DNA of 40,560 bases from Candidatus Binataceae bacterium (lineage in GTDB: Bacteria; Desulfobacterota; Binatia; Binatales; Binataceae): positions 1-40,560 of the forward strand of contig DASRHP010000017.1 of assembly GCA_035650475.1 (NCBI GenBank). The letters run 5' to 3'. The notes under the pieces are model-generated. The model made no database searches. It worked only from the letters and a program-made list of their open reading frames with translations, and had not been told where the DNA came from. Below are positions 19,351-27,513 of the stretch, piece after piece (within the stretch, counting starts at the first letter, position 1; every line of letters begins with the position of its first letter). Position numbers and translations under genes: made by a program.

Positions 19351-20421
19351 TCATGCGATTAGCGCCTGCGCACCCTCCCATATCCGGCGCACCAGGTCGC
19401 CTGCCGGAATCGCCTGTGCCAGTGCCGCCGACTGACCGGCCCATGCCTGCATGCGCTGTAGGTCGCCGCTTTGCTGCGCGGCCGAGCGCATCGCGGCCGT
19501 GAGCCCGCGCTGCACAGGATACGGTGCGGGTGCAGGCGCGCTGGCAGCCGTCGCCGCACGGACGTAGTCCGTGACGATGCTGCGCCCGACGCGGCCGCTG
19601 AACACCCTGCTCACCACCGTATCCTCGGGCGCCGTGCGGGCGAGCGCGGCGGCCCACGCGGGGTTGATTCTCGCCTCGGGACATCGCAGAAATCCGGTCC
19701 CGATTTGCACCGCGCTTGCGCCGAGCACGAAGGCCGCCGCCGCTGCGCGCGCGTCCGCAATTCCACCGGTGGCGACCACGGGGAGCCGGACCGCGTCCAC
19801 CACCGCGGGCAGCAAAGCAAACAACCCGACCATCTGGCGCTCCGCGTTTGCGCCGTCGAAGCATCCGCGATGTCCGCCCGCCTCCATCCCTTGGGCCACA
19901 ACAACGTCGGCGCCTGCGCGCTCCGCCGCCCTGGCCTCCGCCACCGTGGAAATGTTGGCGAACCACGCGCCGCCGCGCTTCTTGAGCTCGGTGACGAACT
20001 CCGGCGGGAAGAGACCCATCACCGACGATACGATGGGCGCTCGGGCGTCCAGCAGCGCGCGGCACTGTGCGGCGAAGTCCGGCGGCCTCGCGTCGCCGGC
20101 CTCGGGCGGCACCGTCGGTCCCCATTGCGCGAGGAACGCGCGCACGCGCGCCTCATGCGCGGCGTCGCGCATCGGCGGCGGATCCGGAATCCACAGGTTG
20201 AGCTGAAAGGTGCCTGTCGTGTGAGCGCGCACCTCCTCGGCCCAAGCAAGTATCTCGCTCGGCGGCATCAGGAGCGCGCCGCACGCGCCGAGCCCGCCCG
20301 CCTCGGCGACCGCGATCGATAGTGGCGGCGCGCTCGCGCCCGCCATCGGCGCGAGCAGGATCGGCACGCGCAATCCGAAACGACGGCAAAACATCTCCGC
20401 TCGGGCAAATAGAGAGCTCAT
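19351..20421 (-). CDS. Nitronate monooxygenase (2-nitropropane dioxygenase family)
   Basis: These FMN enzymes oxidise nitronates such as propionate-3-nitronate to carbonyl compounds and nitrite; some relatives are enoyl-ACP reductases of the FabK type. The 356-residue protein has the N-terminal PILLAPMAGAS, the segment AGGHRG at 181-186 with the conserved catalytic histidine 184, and the phosphate-binding run VVATGGIADARAAAAAFVLG, then GASAVQIGTGFL. This is a normal TIM-barrel layout and length. It is alone on the minus strand between a convergent GFA gene and a pseudogene. Its role is probably detoxification or use of nitro compounds. Confidence 0.85.
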   Translation of the reverse strand: MSSLFARAEMFCRRFGLRVPILLAPMAGASAPPLSIAVAEAGGLGACGALLMPPSEILAWAEEVRAHTTGTFQLNLWIPDPPPMRDAAHEARVRAFLAQWGPTVPPEAGDARPPDFAAQCRALLDARAPIVSSVMGLFPPEFVTELKKRGGAWFANISTVAEARAAERAGADVVVAQGMEAGGHRGCFDGANAERQMVGLFALLPAVVDAVRLPVVATGGIADARAAAAAFVLGASAVQIGTGFLRCPEARINPAWAAALARTAPEDTVVSRVFSGRVGRSIVTDYVRAATAASAPAPAPYPVQRGLTAAMRSAAQQSGDLQRMQAWAGQSAALAQAIPAGDLVRRIWEGAQALIA

Positions 20422-20486
20422 TCGTCAGTCCTCCCCTGATGCGGGCTCGCAGCCCGCGTCGCGCATCCGTGGCTCATTCAGCAGTT

Positions 20487-20795
20487 TGAACGAAACCGAC
20501 GCTATCGGCGATGCTCGAACGGCAGGAGTTCCGCGCCGACCTCTACTAACGGCTCGAGGTCTTCTCGATCCGCGTGCGCGAGCGCGGCGACGACATTGCG
20601 GCGCTGGTTAGCTATTTCGCACTCCATTTTGCGCGCCGGATGGGCAAGCGGATCGAGGCGATTCCGGCCGAAGCGCTCGACGCGATGCGCCCTCATCGAT
20701 GGCCGGGCAACGTTCGCGAGCTCGCCGCCTCGGGGGTGAAACGCACGACGTTGCAGTCGCGGATGCAACGCCTCGGAATCCGCAAGCCCGATTGA
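20487..20795 (+). pseudogene. Decayed sigma-54-dependent transcriptional activator (FhlA/NtrC type)
   Basis: One reading frame contains pieces of an AAA+ sigma-54 activator in the right order. First comes LSAMLERQEFRADLY, then a TAA stop (20547-20549) exactly where the family has a second tyrosine. RLEVFSIRVRERGDDIAALV, MGKRIEAIP and WPGNVRELAA follow, and the frame then jumps to SGVKRTTLQSRMQRLGI, the C-terminal Fis-like helix-turn-helix. The linker of roughly 80-100 residues normally found between PGNVREL and that helix is missing, and the upstream GAFTGA/Walker half is absent. So the gene is truncated, has an internal stop and carries an internal deletion. It cannot make a working regulator. 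Confidence 0.85.
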
Positions 20796-20806
20796 GGCCG
20801 GTTGCG

Positions 20807-21730
20807 CTAGTTGCCGCCGAAGGCCCAGGTCTTGATCAGATGGTGCGCGATCGCGATCGGCGGCGGCACGCGCACGCCGTCGATTACCTTCCCTTCGATA
20901 AGCGCGCGCGCCGCCGCGCGTTCGAGCCAGCGCACCTCGGCAAGCTCGCTGTCGTCCGCTTTCGCCTCGCGGCTTTCCACCCTCGCGAAGCATCCGATCA
21001 TCAGCGAGGACGGGAACGGCCATGGCTGCGTGGCGTAATAGGTTACCTCGCGCGCCCTGACGGAGGCTTCTTCGAACAGCTCGCGCCGCACGGCCTCCTC
21101 GACCGTCTCGCCGGGTTCCATAAAGCCCGCCAGCGCCGAGAACATCCCGGGCGGAAAATGCCTGCTCCTGCCGACCAGACATGCGCCGTCGTGCGTGGCG
21201 AGCATGATCACCACCGGATCGACGCGCGGAAAATGTTCGGCGTTGCACTTGCCGCACAATCGCCGGTAGCCCGCATCCATGAGTCGGGTCGGCGTGCCGC
21301 AGTTGGGGCAAAAGCCGTGGCGCTGATGCCAATCGATCAGTGCCTTGGCCTGCGCGATGATCGCCGCCTCCCTGCTTGAGACCATCTGCGCCGCGGCCCG
21401 CGCCTCGCGGAAATATCCACTTCCGGCAGCCTGCTCCGTCTTAGCGGCGTCCGCCGTTTCCGACACGTCCAGCGCGAACACCGCCCTGTCGCCGTCGAGG
21501 CCAAGGAAGATGCACGTGGCGTCCGAGGGCGCGAGCGAATCGACAGCCGCGGGAGGGAGCAGGCCGAGCCGGGGCGTGGCGTCGGCGCCGCCCGATTCGA
21601 CCAGGAGCGGCTCCAGCCGCCGGAGCGGAAGGATGAGTGAAGCGGGATCACGCCGCCTTGATTCGATCCACTTCTGGTCGGTGCGCTTCTCGCTCGCACG
21701 ATTCAGCGGGTTGCCTGTAAATGGAATCAT
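20807..21730 (-). CDS. nudC: NAD+ diphosphatase / NADH pyrophosphatase NudC
   Basis: NudC hydrolyses NADH/NAD+ to NMN(H) and AMP and removes NAD caps from RNA. The start MIPFTGNPLNRAS is typical of the family, and a GAGAGGG ribosome-binding sequence lies five bases before the ATG at 21730; longer upstream frames are not supported. The 307-residue protein has four zinc cysteines at about 141, 144, 159 and 162 and a Nudix box at about 202-224 (GFMEPGETVEEAVRRELFEE). The NudC signature TQPWPFPSS lies at 234-242, with Thr in place of the usual Ser. Its start is 139 bases from the divergent GNAT gene. Confidence 0.93.
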   Translation of the reverse strand: MIPFTGNPLNRASEKRTDQKWIESRRRDPASLILPLRRLEPLLVESGGADATPRLGLLPPAAVDSLAPSDATCIFLGLDGDRAVFALDVSETADAAKTEQAAGSGYFREARAAAQMVSSREAAIIAQAKALIDWHQRHGFCPNCGTPTRLMDAGYRRLCGKCNAEHFPRVDPVVIMLATHDGACLVGRSRHFPPGMFSALAGFMEPGETVEEAVRRELFEEASVRAREVTYYATQPWPFPSSLMIGCFARVESREAKADDSELAEVRWLERAAARALIEGKVIDGVRVPPPIAIAHHLIKTWAFGGN

Positions 21731-21869
21731 CAGCCCTCTCAAAGCCATCAAACCATCGTCGGCTGGTCCGCAATATAGCATCCCAGCCGCCCTGTCGGCG
21801 CCCGCCAGCGCGGCTTGCCACTGGCGCGGCGCGGCCCTACGATCGGCCAACCCCCGGAGGGTCCCAACG

Positions 21870-22727
21870 ATGGAAGTGAAGATCCGCGAGGCCGCCGAAG
21901 ACGACGCCTCGGCGTGCGGGCGCATCTGCTACGAAGCCTTCAGGGCCATCGCCGAGGAGCATAATTTCCCACCCGACTTTCCCGACCCGGAGACCGCAGT
22001 CACCGTGCTCACGATGGTGTTGCGCGACGGGGGCTTCTACGCGGTCGCTGCCGAGATGGAAGGCCGGATCGTCGGCAGCAACTTTCTCGACGAGCGCAAT
22101 CCGATCTCGGGCGTCGGCCCGATCACGGTCGATCCCGGAGCGCAAAACCACGGCGTCGGACGGCACCTGATGCTCGCGGTGATGGAGCGCTCAAAGCGTC
22201 GCGGCTTCGCCGGCATTCGCCTGGTCCAGGCCGGCTACCATTGCCGCTCGCTCACACTGTACAGCAAGCTTGGCTTCGAGGTCCGCGAGCACCTGTCGTG
22301 CATGCAGGGCCCTGCGATCAGCGAGACCTTCGCCGGTTATGCAGTGCGCCGTGCCGCCGAGGCCGACCTCGAAGCGTGCAACCGGCTGTGCCTGCGCGTT
22401 CACGGCCATCATCGCGGCGGCGAGCTGCGCGACGCTGTGCGTCGCGACCGCGCGACCGTGGTCGAGCGCGCGGGGCGAATCACCGGCTATGCCACCCAGA
22501 TCGCGTTCTTTGCGCACGCCGTGGCCGAGACCAACGACGACCTCAAGGCCCTCATCGCCGCCGCCCCGTCATTCGACGGCCCGGGCTTCCTGGTGCCGTC
22601 GCGCAACGGCGAGCTGCTGCGCTGGTGTCTGCGCAAGGGTCTGCGTGTCATCCAGCCGATGACGCTGATGACAGGCGGGCTCTACAACGAACCTGCGGGG
22701 GCGTATCTGCCCTCGGTCCTGTATTGA
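21870..22727 (+). CDS. GNAT-family N-acetyltransferase with second GNAT-like lobe
   Basis: The N-terminal half (about 1-150) is a GNAT domain: GRIVGSNFL as beta-4, PITVDPGAQNHGVGRHLM as the acetyl-CoA pyrophosphate loop (a Q/R-x-x-G-x-G/A-like run), and YSKLGFEVRE at the end of the fold. The C-terminal half (from about 155, YAVRRAAEADLEACNRLC) looks like a second, degenerate GNAT lobe without a clear acetyl-CoA loop. GGAGGG stands eight bases before the ATG at 21870. The 285-residue length fits a tandem protein. The acceptor is not identifiable. It is convergent with the acyltransferase gene. Confidence 0.8.
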   Translation: MEVKIREAAEDDASACGRICYEAFRAIAEEHNFPPDFPDPETAVTVLTMVLRDGGFYAVAAEMEGRIVGSNFLDERNPISGVGPITVDPGAQNHGVGRHLMLAVMERSKRRGFAGIRLVQAGYHCRSLTLYSKLGFEVREHLSCMQGPAISETFAGYAVRRAAEADLEACNRLCLRVHGHHRGGELRDAVRRDRATVVERAGRITGYATQIAFFAHAVAETNDDLKALIAAAPSFDGPGFLVPSRNGELLRWCLRKGLRVIQPMTLMTGGLYNEPAGAYLPSVLY

Positions 22728-22755
22728 CTGCAGGCCAGGGGAGCGCGCGCTGCCT

Positions 22756-23970
22756 TCACTTTCCCGCCGCCGGTGGGGCGCATGCGGCCCGCCTTCCGTA
22801 GCCGGCGCAGGCCTCGATGCTTACCCGGCTTTGCGACCCGGCAGGGCCCGCCGACCTGAACCGCCGCTCAATGTAGTGGTAATGAACCGCGGCGACCGTC
22901 CACGTCAACGCCACAACCGCAGTGGCTGCGAGCGCGAAGCGGGCGAACGGATCATGCGGCCAGCCGACCGCCCTCAGCGCCCGCTGCAGAAGCCACGCGA
23001 CCCCGACGTGGAACAGGTACACGCCGTAGGAGACGCGTCCGAGCGACACCAGCGGCCGCCACGAAAGGGCGCGCGTGACCACGCCTCGCGGCTGCATGAA
23101 GACTGCACCGATCAGGGCGGCGCTCGCGCACGCGTCGAGCGTGTAGCCTACGGTCGCGCTGCGCCATGACGCGCTCGACGGATAACCGCCGGTAACAAAT
23201 ATGATGCAGGCGACGGCAGTCACCGCCGTTATCGGCGCAAACCATCGCGACTCCCTGATCCATCGCCACGGCCGCCGCGCGCGCGGATGCCTCAGCGACA
23301 GCGCCGTTGCGCAACCGACGAGGATCACTCCGATTCGGGTATCGGTCGCGAAGTATATCCAGATCGCCGAGGCCGGGCTTGGGCGGTCCAGATGGCCCCA
23401 ATTGAGCGACAGGTAGAGCCCTGTCCGATAAGCGCTCAGCGCCGCTATCAGGCCAAGGCACAACTTCAAGCCGCGCCGCGCGCCGATGCTCTTAAGCACC
23501 CACGGCCACACCAGATAAAACTGCTCTTCCACGCACAGCGACCACACCACGACCAACGGGGCCAGATGCGCGCCGCCGGCGGCCAACCGATAGTTGTAGG
23601 TGTAGCTCGCCAGCGCAGGCAGAACCGCCGGCACTCTTGACAAAGCGTCGGGTTGCAGAATTGCGGCGCCGACCAGCAACGAAGCCAGCATCGAGACATA
23701 CGCCGGCCCAAGCCGCAGGCAACGCCTCCAGTAGAAGCGCCGGATGTCGATCGTTCCAGTTTCTTCGATCTCGGAGACCAGTATCCAGGTGATGAGAAAT
23801 CCGCTGAGGACGAAGAACAGGTCTACGCCGTACCATCCACGCGTCAGCTCGAAAAGCAGCCGGCTGTCCGGCAGGGTTCCGACGCCGACGTGCAACAGGA
23901 CCACGGGGAGGATTGCGATGCCGCGGAGTCCGTCGAATGCAGCGATGTAGGTACGACGCTCGGTAGACAT
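22756..23970 (-). CDS. Acyltransferase 3 (OafA-type) membrane protein
   Basis: Acyltransferase-3 proteins transfer acyl groups, often acetyl, onto surface polysaccharides or lipids across the inner membrane. The family signatures are present in order: FDGLRGIAILPVVLLH (12-27, His27 being the conserved catalytic candidate), WYGVDLFFVLSGFLITWIL, RRFYWRRCLRLGPAYV and WSLCVEEQFYLVWPW. About ten hydrophobic segments can be counted in the 404 residues. No C-terminal SGNH domain is present. It stands alone, so the acceptor is unknown. The final 40 residues are poorly conserved. Confidence 0.9.
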   Translation of the reverse strand: MSTERRTYIAAFDGLRGIAILPVVLLHVGVGTLPDSRLLFELTRGWYGVDLFFVLSGFLITWILVSEIEETGTIDIRRFYWRRCLRLGPAYVSMLASLLVGAAILQPDALSRVPAVLPALASYTYNYRLAAGGAHLAPLVVVWSLCVEEQFYLVWPWVLKSIGARRGLKLCLGLIAALSAYRTGLYLSLNWGHLDRPSPASAIWIYFATDTRIGVILVGCATALSLRHPRARRPWRWIRESRWFAPITAVTAVACIIFVTGGYPSSASWRSATVGYTLDACASAALIGAVFMQPRGVVTRALSWRPLVSLGRVSYGVYLFHVGVAWLLQRALRAVGWPHDPFARFALAATAVVALTWTVAAVHYHYIERRFRSAGPAGSQSRVSIEACAGYGRRAACAPPAAGK

Positions 23971-24380
23971 CGGCGGCGCTCACGCAAAGAGATGCCAGCG
24001 GTAAGCGGCAATCGTGGAGGCAACGCTGCGGATAATGGAGACTTATCATTGAGTAGCTACATCTGTCATCCCGGGATAAGTTGATCGCTCAAATAAGCAC
24101 GAATGAAGTCGCCGCCGCGTCGAAAGATTGATCAGATCGAGCGAGCTTTAGCCGAATCGCATCGTACTAGCTATTGAGCCAACGGAGGTCGGTGGACATG
24201 TCGGGTCGGGTGTTCTGTACACGGTCCGTAAGGAATTCATCGCCGGCTGAAAATCTTTCTCTTTCTTGCGGTGCGGCACTGCGCATTCTCATCGCGTTCG
24301 GCGCCTTTCTCGCGCAATCTGCGGATGGCACAGCTCGTGCTCCGCCTGTGATCACCGCTCACTTTGATCAGGAGGTCATT
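23971..24380. other. 410-base divergent intergenic region
   Basis: This region separates the minus-strand acyltransferase from the plus-strand BON gene. It is less GC-rich than its surroundings. I see a 10-bp palindrome ATCCCGGGAT (24068-24077) and a flanking CTTATC...GATAAG pair, but no convincing promoter. The BON frame is open through the last 200 bases, with an in-frame ATG at 24198 after a GGAGG, but no conserved sequence supports that longer start. Confidence 0.5.
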
Positions 24381-24920
24381 ATGAAGCCGAAGGCTGGCTT
24401 ATTGGGCATCTGCGTCATCGCCGCGGCGTTTGCGGCTACGCCGCTGAGCTTTGCCCAGGAAGGTCCGGCAAGTCCGGAGCCCTCTGCGAGTCCCTCCACC
24501 TCCGACCACTACACCGGTGCTGGTTCGGTAAAGCATTCGGCCAGGGACGCGGCGTCTGAGGCGACAACCGGAGCCAGAAACGCGTACCACGCCGTCAAGC
24601 GGAGCACGAAGAATACCGCGATCACAACCGAGGCCAAGGCGGCGTTGCTCAAGGATCCCGCAACTCGCCATTCGTCGATTCATGTAACGACACGTAGCGG
24701 AGTGGTGACGCTGACCGGCAAGGTCGACTCGAGTGGAACTGCTCAACACGCGCAGCAAGTGATCGCACGCCTGGAAGGTGTAAGGGCGGTGCGTAACAGG
24801 CTGAAATATCCCATGGACGAGAATAATCCCCCCGCCGACGAGCACGGACCCGCGGCAGCCGAGCCCGGCAACGCGGGATCAACCATGCCGCAACCCGGTA
24901 TGCATGCACCCGAACGCTGA
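24381..24920 (+). CDS. Exported BON-domain protein
   Basis: BON domains (OsmY type) are found in periplasmic or outer-membrane stress proteins and bind phospholipid. The product starts MKPKAGLLGICVIAAA, a signal peptide with probable cleavage after about residue 25 (LSFAQ). A Ser/Pro/Ala-rich stretch follows, then one BON domain at about 79-143, with the glycine-containing core RSGVVTLTGKV, then an Asn/Pro-rich tail. A very good ribosome-binding sequence, AGGAGG, stands six bases before the ATG at 24381. The 179-residue length with a single BON is moderately long. It is convergent with another BON gene. Osmotic or envelope stress is a reasonable but unproven setting. Confidence 0.8.
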   Translation: MKPKAGLLGICVIAAAFAATPLSFAQEGPASPEPSASPSTSDHYTGAGSVKHSARDAASEATTGARNAYHAVKRSTKNTAITTEAKAALLKDPATRHSSIHVTTRSGVVTLTGKVDSSGTAQHAQQVIARLEGVRAVRNRLKYPMDENNPPADEHGPAAAEPGNAGSTMPQPGMHAPER

Positions 24921-24933
24921 CGCCGCTTTGCGC

Positions 24934-24978
24934 GGCGCGGGGGCGTACCTGCGAGGTCTCCTGCAGCGCCCCCGCGCC
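24934..24978. terminator. 12-bp hairpin between the convergent BON genes
   Basis: GGCGCGGGGGCG (24934-24945) and its exact complement (24967-24978) enclose a 21-base loop. It lies between the two convergent stops (24920 and 25049) and may end transcription from both sides. There is no T-run, so a standard intrinsic terminator is not proven. Confidence 0.5.
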
Positions 24979-25048
24979 GGAGGCTGTTCGCCGGCGCAGA
25001 ACGAATGGCCTTTAGCGCCGAGGCCGTCTCCCGCGATTCTCACCAGGT

Positions 25049-25417
25049 TCAGCTCTGAGAGCCAGACAGCTCGGTCTTGACGATCAGATTGTTCACGACC
25101 TGTTGAACACCCGGCACCTTGCTCGCATCAAGCGCTGCGCGCTGGGCGGCTTCCGGCGAATTCACGAAGCCGCTCAGCTGAACGACTCCCTTGTAGGTCT
25201 CAACCCGGATTTGGAGCGGGGTCTGGATGGGATTTCTGAGCTGCGGGTCGCCCGCGATAGCGGCCTTGACCTTGGCAGTTACCACCGCATCGTCGATATA
25301 GCCGCCGGTGCTTTCGCGGGTCTTGCTGGCTGCACATGCCGAAGCGATGGTGCCTAACAGGATAAGACCCAGGCCGTACGATACAACACGTCGGATTCTT
25401 CCGCGCTTGTTATGCAT
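25049..25417 (-). CDS. BON-domain lipoprotein-like protein
   Basis: This 122-residue protein has a basic N-terminus (MHNKRGRIRR), a hydrophobic segment and IASAC with Cys28, which may be a lipid-attachment site although it is not a perfect lipobox. One BON domain fills about 39-115: DDAVVTAKVKAAIAGDP, VETYKGVVQLSGFV and KVPGVQQVVNNL are standard. It is smaller than the BON protein on the opposite strand and not a close copy of it. A GAGG ribosome-binding sequence stands before the ATG. It probably works in the periplasm or at the outer membrane; stress function is inferred from the family. Confidence 0.85.
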   Translation of the reverse strand: MHNKRGRIRRVVSYGLGLILLGTIASACAASKTRESTGGYIDDAVVTAKVKAAIAGDPQLRNPIQTPLQIRVETYKGVVQLSGFVNSPEAAQRAALDASKVPGVQQVVNNLIVKTELSGSQS

Positions 25418-25490
25418 CCTTTAACCTCGCTGCATAGCCGGCCTCGCAGGAAGAGGAGGCGACGCGCGGTGACAGGGGGAGCACATCCGC

Positions 25491-25565
25491 TGCGGGGAGG
25501 TCGAGCCTGGGGGGAGAAGCCCGTCCTCACCCCGCAGGGATGTTCGAACCGCGCGATGCGGTTCG
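25491..25565. other. Structured intergenic DNA/RNA with two hairpins
   Basis: TGCGGGG (25491-25497) plus AGG pairs with CCT, a two-base bulge and CCCCGCA (25530-25536). Next to it CGAACCGC (25545-25552) pairs exactly with GCGGTTCG (25558-25565) over a five-base loop. This lies in the 284 bases between the BON lipoprotein start and the phosphodiesterase stop. It could be a 5' leader of the BON gene, the end of the upstream gene's transcript, or a small RNA. No tRNA cloverleaf forms despite the TTCGAA. Confidence 0.5.
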
Positions 25566-25701
25566 TCGAGAAGGGGGTCGCAACGCTCGTGCCAGCGTCG
25601 CTTTTGGAATTCGCTCCCTGAATCCTGCGCTATTTTTCGTGGCACTGGCTGCGCGGAGGGCAAAGATTACCCACCGGTGGCGGAGAGCGTGAAATGCTTA
25701 C

Positions 25702-27393
25702 TCAGCGCCCGAGCAGCGCCAGCACCAGCGGCGCCAGGTCCATTTGCGACGGCGGCCCCGCGTCCGCGTCCTGGATGTCGAGCACGATGTGACGCAGGAC
25801 TTCGCCCGGCAGCTCCTCGGAGGCAAGGATCAGCGGGACATGGCTATCGTCAGCGTTTGCGCTGCCGTGCCACGAGTAGTGAGTGGCCGCCGCAAAATAG
25901 TATCTGCCGCCCACCGCAATGGCAGTGCTGGCTTTTGCAAGCAGCACGATATCGCCGGCCAGGTAGCCGTACGGTCCCTCGCCCAGCCACTCCATCCGTT
26001 GTTTGAGATCCACGAGGTCGGGCCGCGGATGTCGTTTTAGATAATAGTCAACCGATACGAGCCTGCGGCCGTCGAAGATCCGAAACGGCGCGGTGCCTGA
26101 ATTGCGGGCGAAGATCAGATCGATCGTGCCTTTCGCCTGCGGCGCGAGGTCGCCATCCTGGTTCGCCCGGTACAGGGCACGCACCGCGTGCATCACGTCA
26201 GCCTTGAAGCGCGGCCGCCGCTCCCAGTCACAGATTTCGCCCTTGGCGACGCAGGTCGAGCGATCGGCGAGATAGACGTAGGCCATGAAGCCCTGCGACG
26301 CGACCACCGCCTGATAATCCTGTTCTTCCGCGCTCAGCGTCAACGCGGCCTTGCGCAAGCGAAAGCCGGCGGCGCGCAGGACCGCGAACGGCGACCCCGG
26401 ATCGTCCGGACCCCGCCGATGGCTGTCGTCGTCCTCCACAGGCGTATGGCCGTGGTCCGCGATGAAAATGACATAGGTGAGCGGCAGGATTCCGAGTTTC
26501 CGGTACGCGCCGAGCACCTCGCCCACGGCCTTGTCGGTGTAGTCCTCGATGTAGCCGACCTGGGCCTTGAGCGGGTCGGCCGCGGCGTGCGTGTAGAGAT
26601 CGATCCCGGGAAAATAGACGACCTGCAAGCGCGGCACGCCATGCTCATTGATTGCATCGAGCAGCTTGCTCGTGGAGTCGAGGTCGAGCGTTTTGCTGAC
26701 GCTCTTGAGCGCGCCCTCGCCACCGAGCGTTCCCGTGACCAGGCTGCCGACCAGGTCCGTGAAAGCGGTGGGGCTCACCGTCGTAAAGAGGTTGGCGCCG
26801 CGGTAAACCATCAGCATCGAGACGTAGGCGCGCCGGCGCAACTGCTCGTATACGGTCGGGACTTTGAGCAGCTTCCCGATGAGGTCGTCGTCGAGCATCG
26901 CGCTGAAGTCGCCGGTGTCGGTCACGGTGACAGGGACCGGCGCGTAAAAGCGCTTGGTCTGGCGGTCGAACCACTCGTCGCCCGGGACGCCGTCGAGCGC
27001 GGGCGGCTTGCCGGTGAAGCTCGCGCTCCAGTCGGCGACCGTGCTCGACGGCAGGACGTTGATCACGTGCGGGGCGGCGAAGCCGTGCTCGAAGACGCCG
27101 TTGCTCTTTTCCTTGCCGAGCAGGCCCGCGATGTGCGGAGCTTTACCGGAGCGGATCGCCTCCATCAGCTGGTCGTAGCCCGCGCCGTCGAGACAGAACA
27201 CGATGACCCGCGGGGTCTGCTTCGGCACAGGATGCGCAATGAGCTTGGGGCGAAGCGGACGCTCTCCCTGGCTGACCACGGTGTGGGCGATAAAGCTGCA
27301 TGAGGCGCAGAGGATAATGGCGCCGAGTACAAATGGGATGCGAGTCAGGCGGCGTGCGGGTGGACGCGAGGGTGCAATGGATGGCTGGCGCAC
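25702..27393 (-). CDS. Exported phosphodiesterase/nucleotide pyrophosphatase-like protein (alkaline phosphatase superfamily)
   Basis: The 563-residue product starts at a GTG, has an N-terminal hydrophobic segment ending in ASC (Cys32, possible lipoprotein), then a large alkaline-phosphatase fold. The first metal Asp69 is in FCLDGAGYD, and the nucleophile Ser/Thr is in VLPSSTVADW near 114-122. The second metal set is in FPGIDLYTHAAAD and IADHGHTP, and the last His lies in HYSWHGSAN. This pattern fits type I phosphodiesterase/nucleotide pyrophosphatase enzymes. Substrates range from nucleotides to phosphonate esters and cannot be read here. The gene stands apart from neighbours. Confidence 0.8.
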   Translation of the reverse strand: MRQPSIAPSRPPARRLTRIPFVLGAIILCASCSFIAHTVVSQGERPLRPKLIAHPVPKQTPRVIVFCLDGAGYDQLMEAIRSGKAPHIAGLLGKEKSNGVFEHGFAAPHVINVLPSSTVADWSASFTGKPPALDGVPGDEWFDRQTKRFYAPVPVTVTDTGDFSAMLDDDLIGKLLKVPTVYEQLRRRAYVSMLMVYRGANLFTTVSPTAFTDLVGSLVTGTLGGEGALKSVSKTLDLDSTSKLLDAINEHGVPRLQVVYFPGIDLYTHAAADPLKAQVGYIEDYTDKAVGEVLGAYRKLGILPLTYVIFIADHGHTPVEDDDSHRRGPDDPGSPFAVLRAAGFRLRKAALTLSAEEQDYQAVVASQGFMAYVYLADRSTCVAKGEICDWERRPRFKADVMHAVRALYRANQDGDLAPQAKGTIDLIFARNSGTAPFRIFDGRRLVSVDYYLKRHPRPDLVDLKQRMEWLGEGPYGYLAGDIVLLAKASTAIAVGGRYYFAAATHYSWHGSANADDSHVPLILASEELPGEVLRHIVLDIQDADAGPPSQMDLAPLVLALLGR

Positions 27394-27513
27394 AGTTTTC
27401 CGGTTATAGGCGATCGATCAAATCGCACTCAAGCGAAGGATAAATCGTGCTCAGGCGACCGTGCGGCTGGACGGCCGCGAGCCGGGCCGCTACGGTCAAA
27501 GCGGAGACACTAT

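Noticed and set aside
25491-25570. Possible tRNA gene around GTTCGAACC-like bases
   Set aside because: The surrounding bases form two unrelated hairpins and no cloverleaf.
26188-27303. Plus-strand open frame opposite the phosphodiesterase
   Set aside because: Arg/Val/Glu-rich translation without motifs; the minus-strand gene has a full set of metal ligands.
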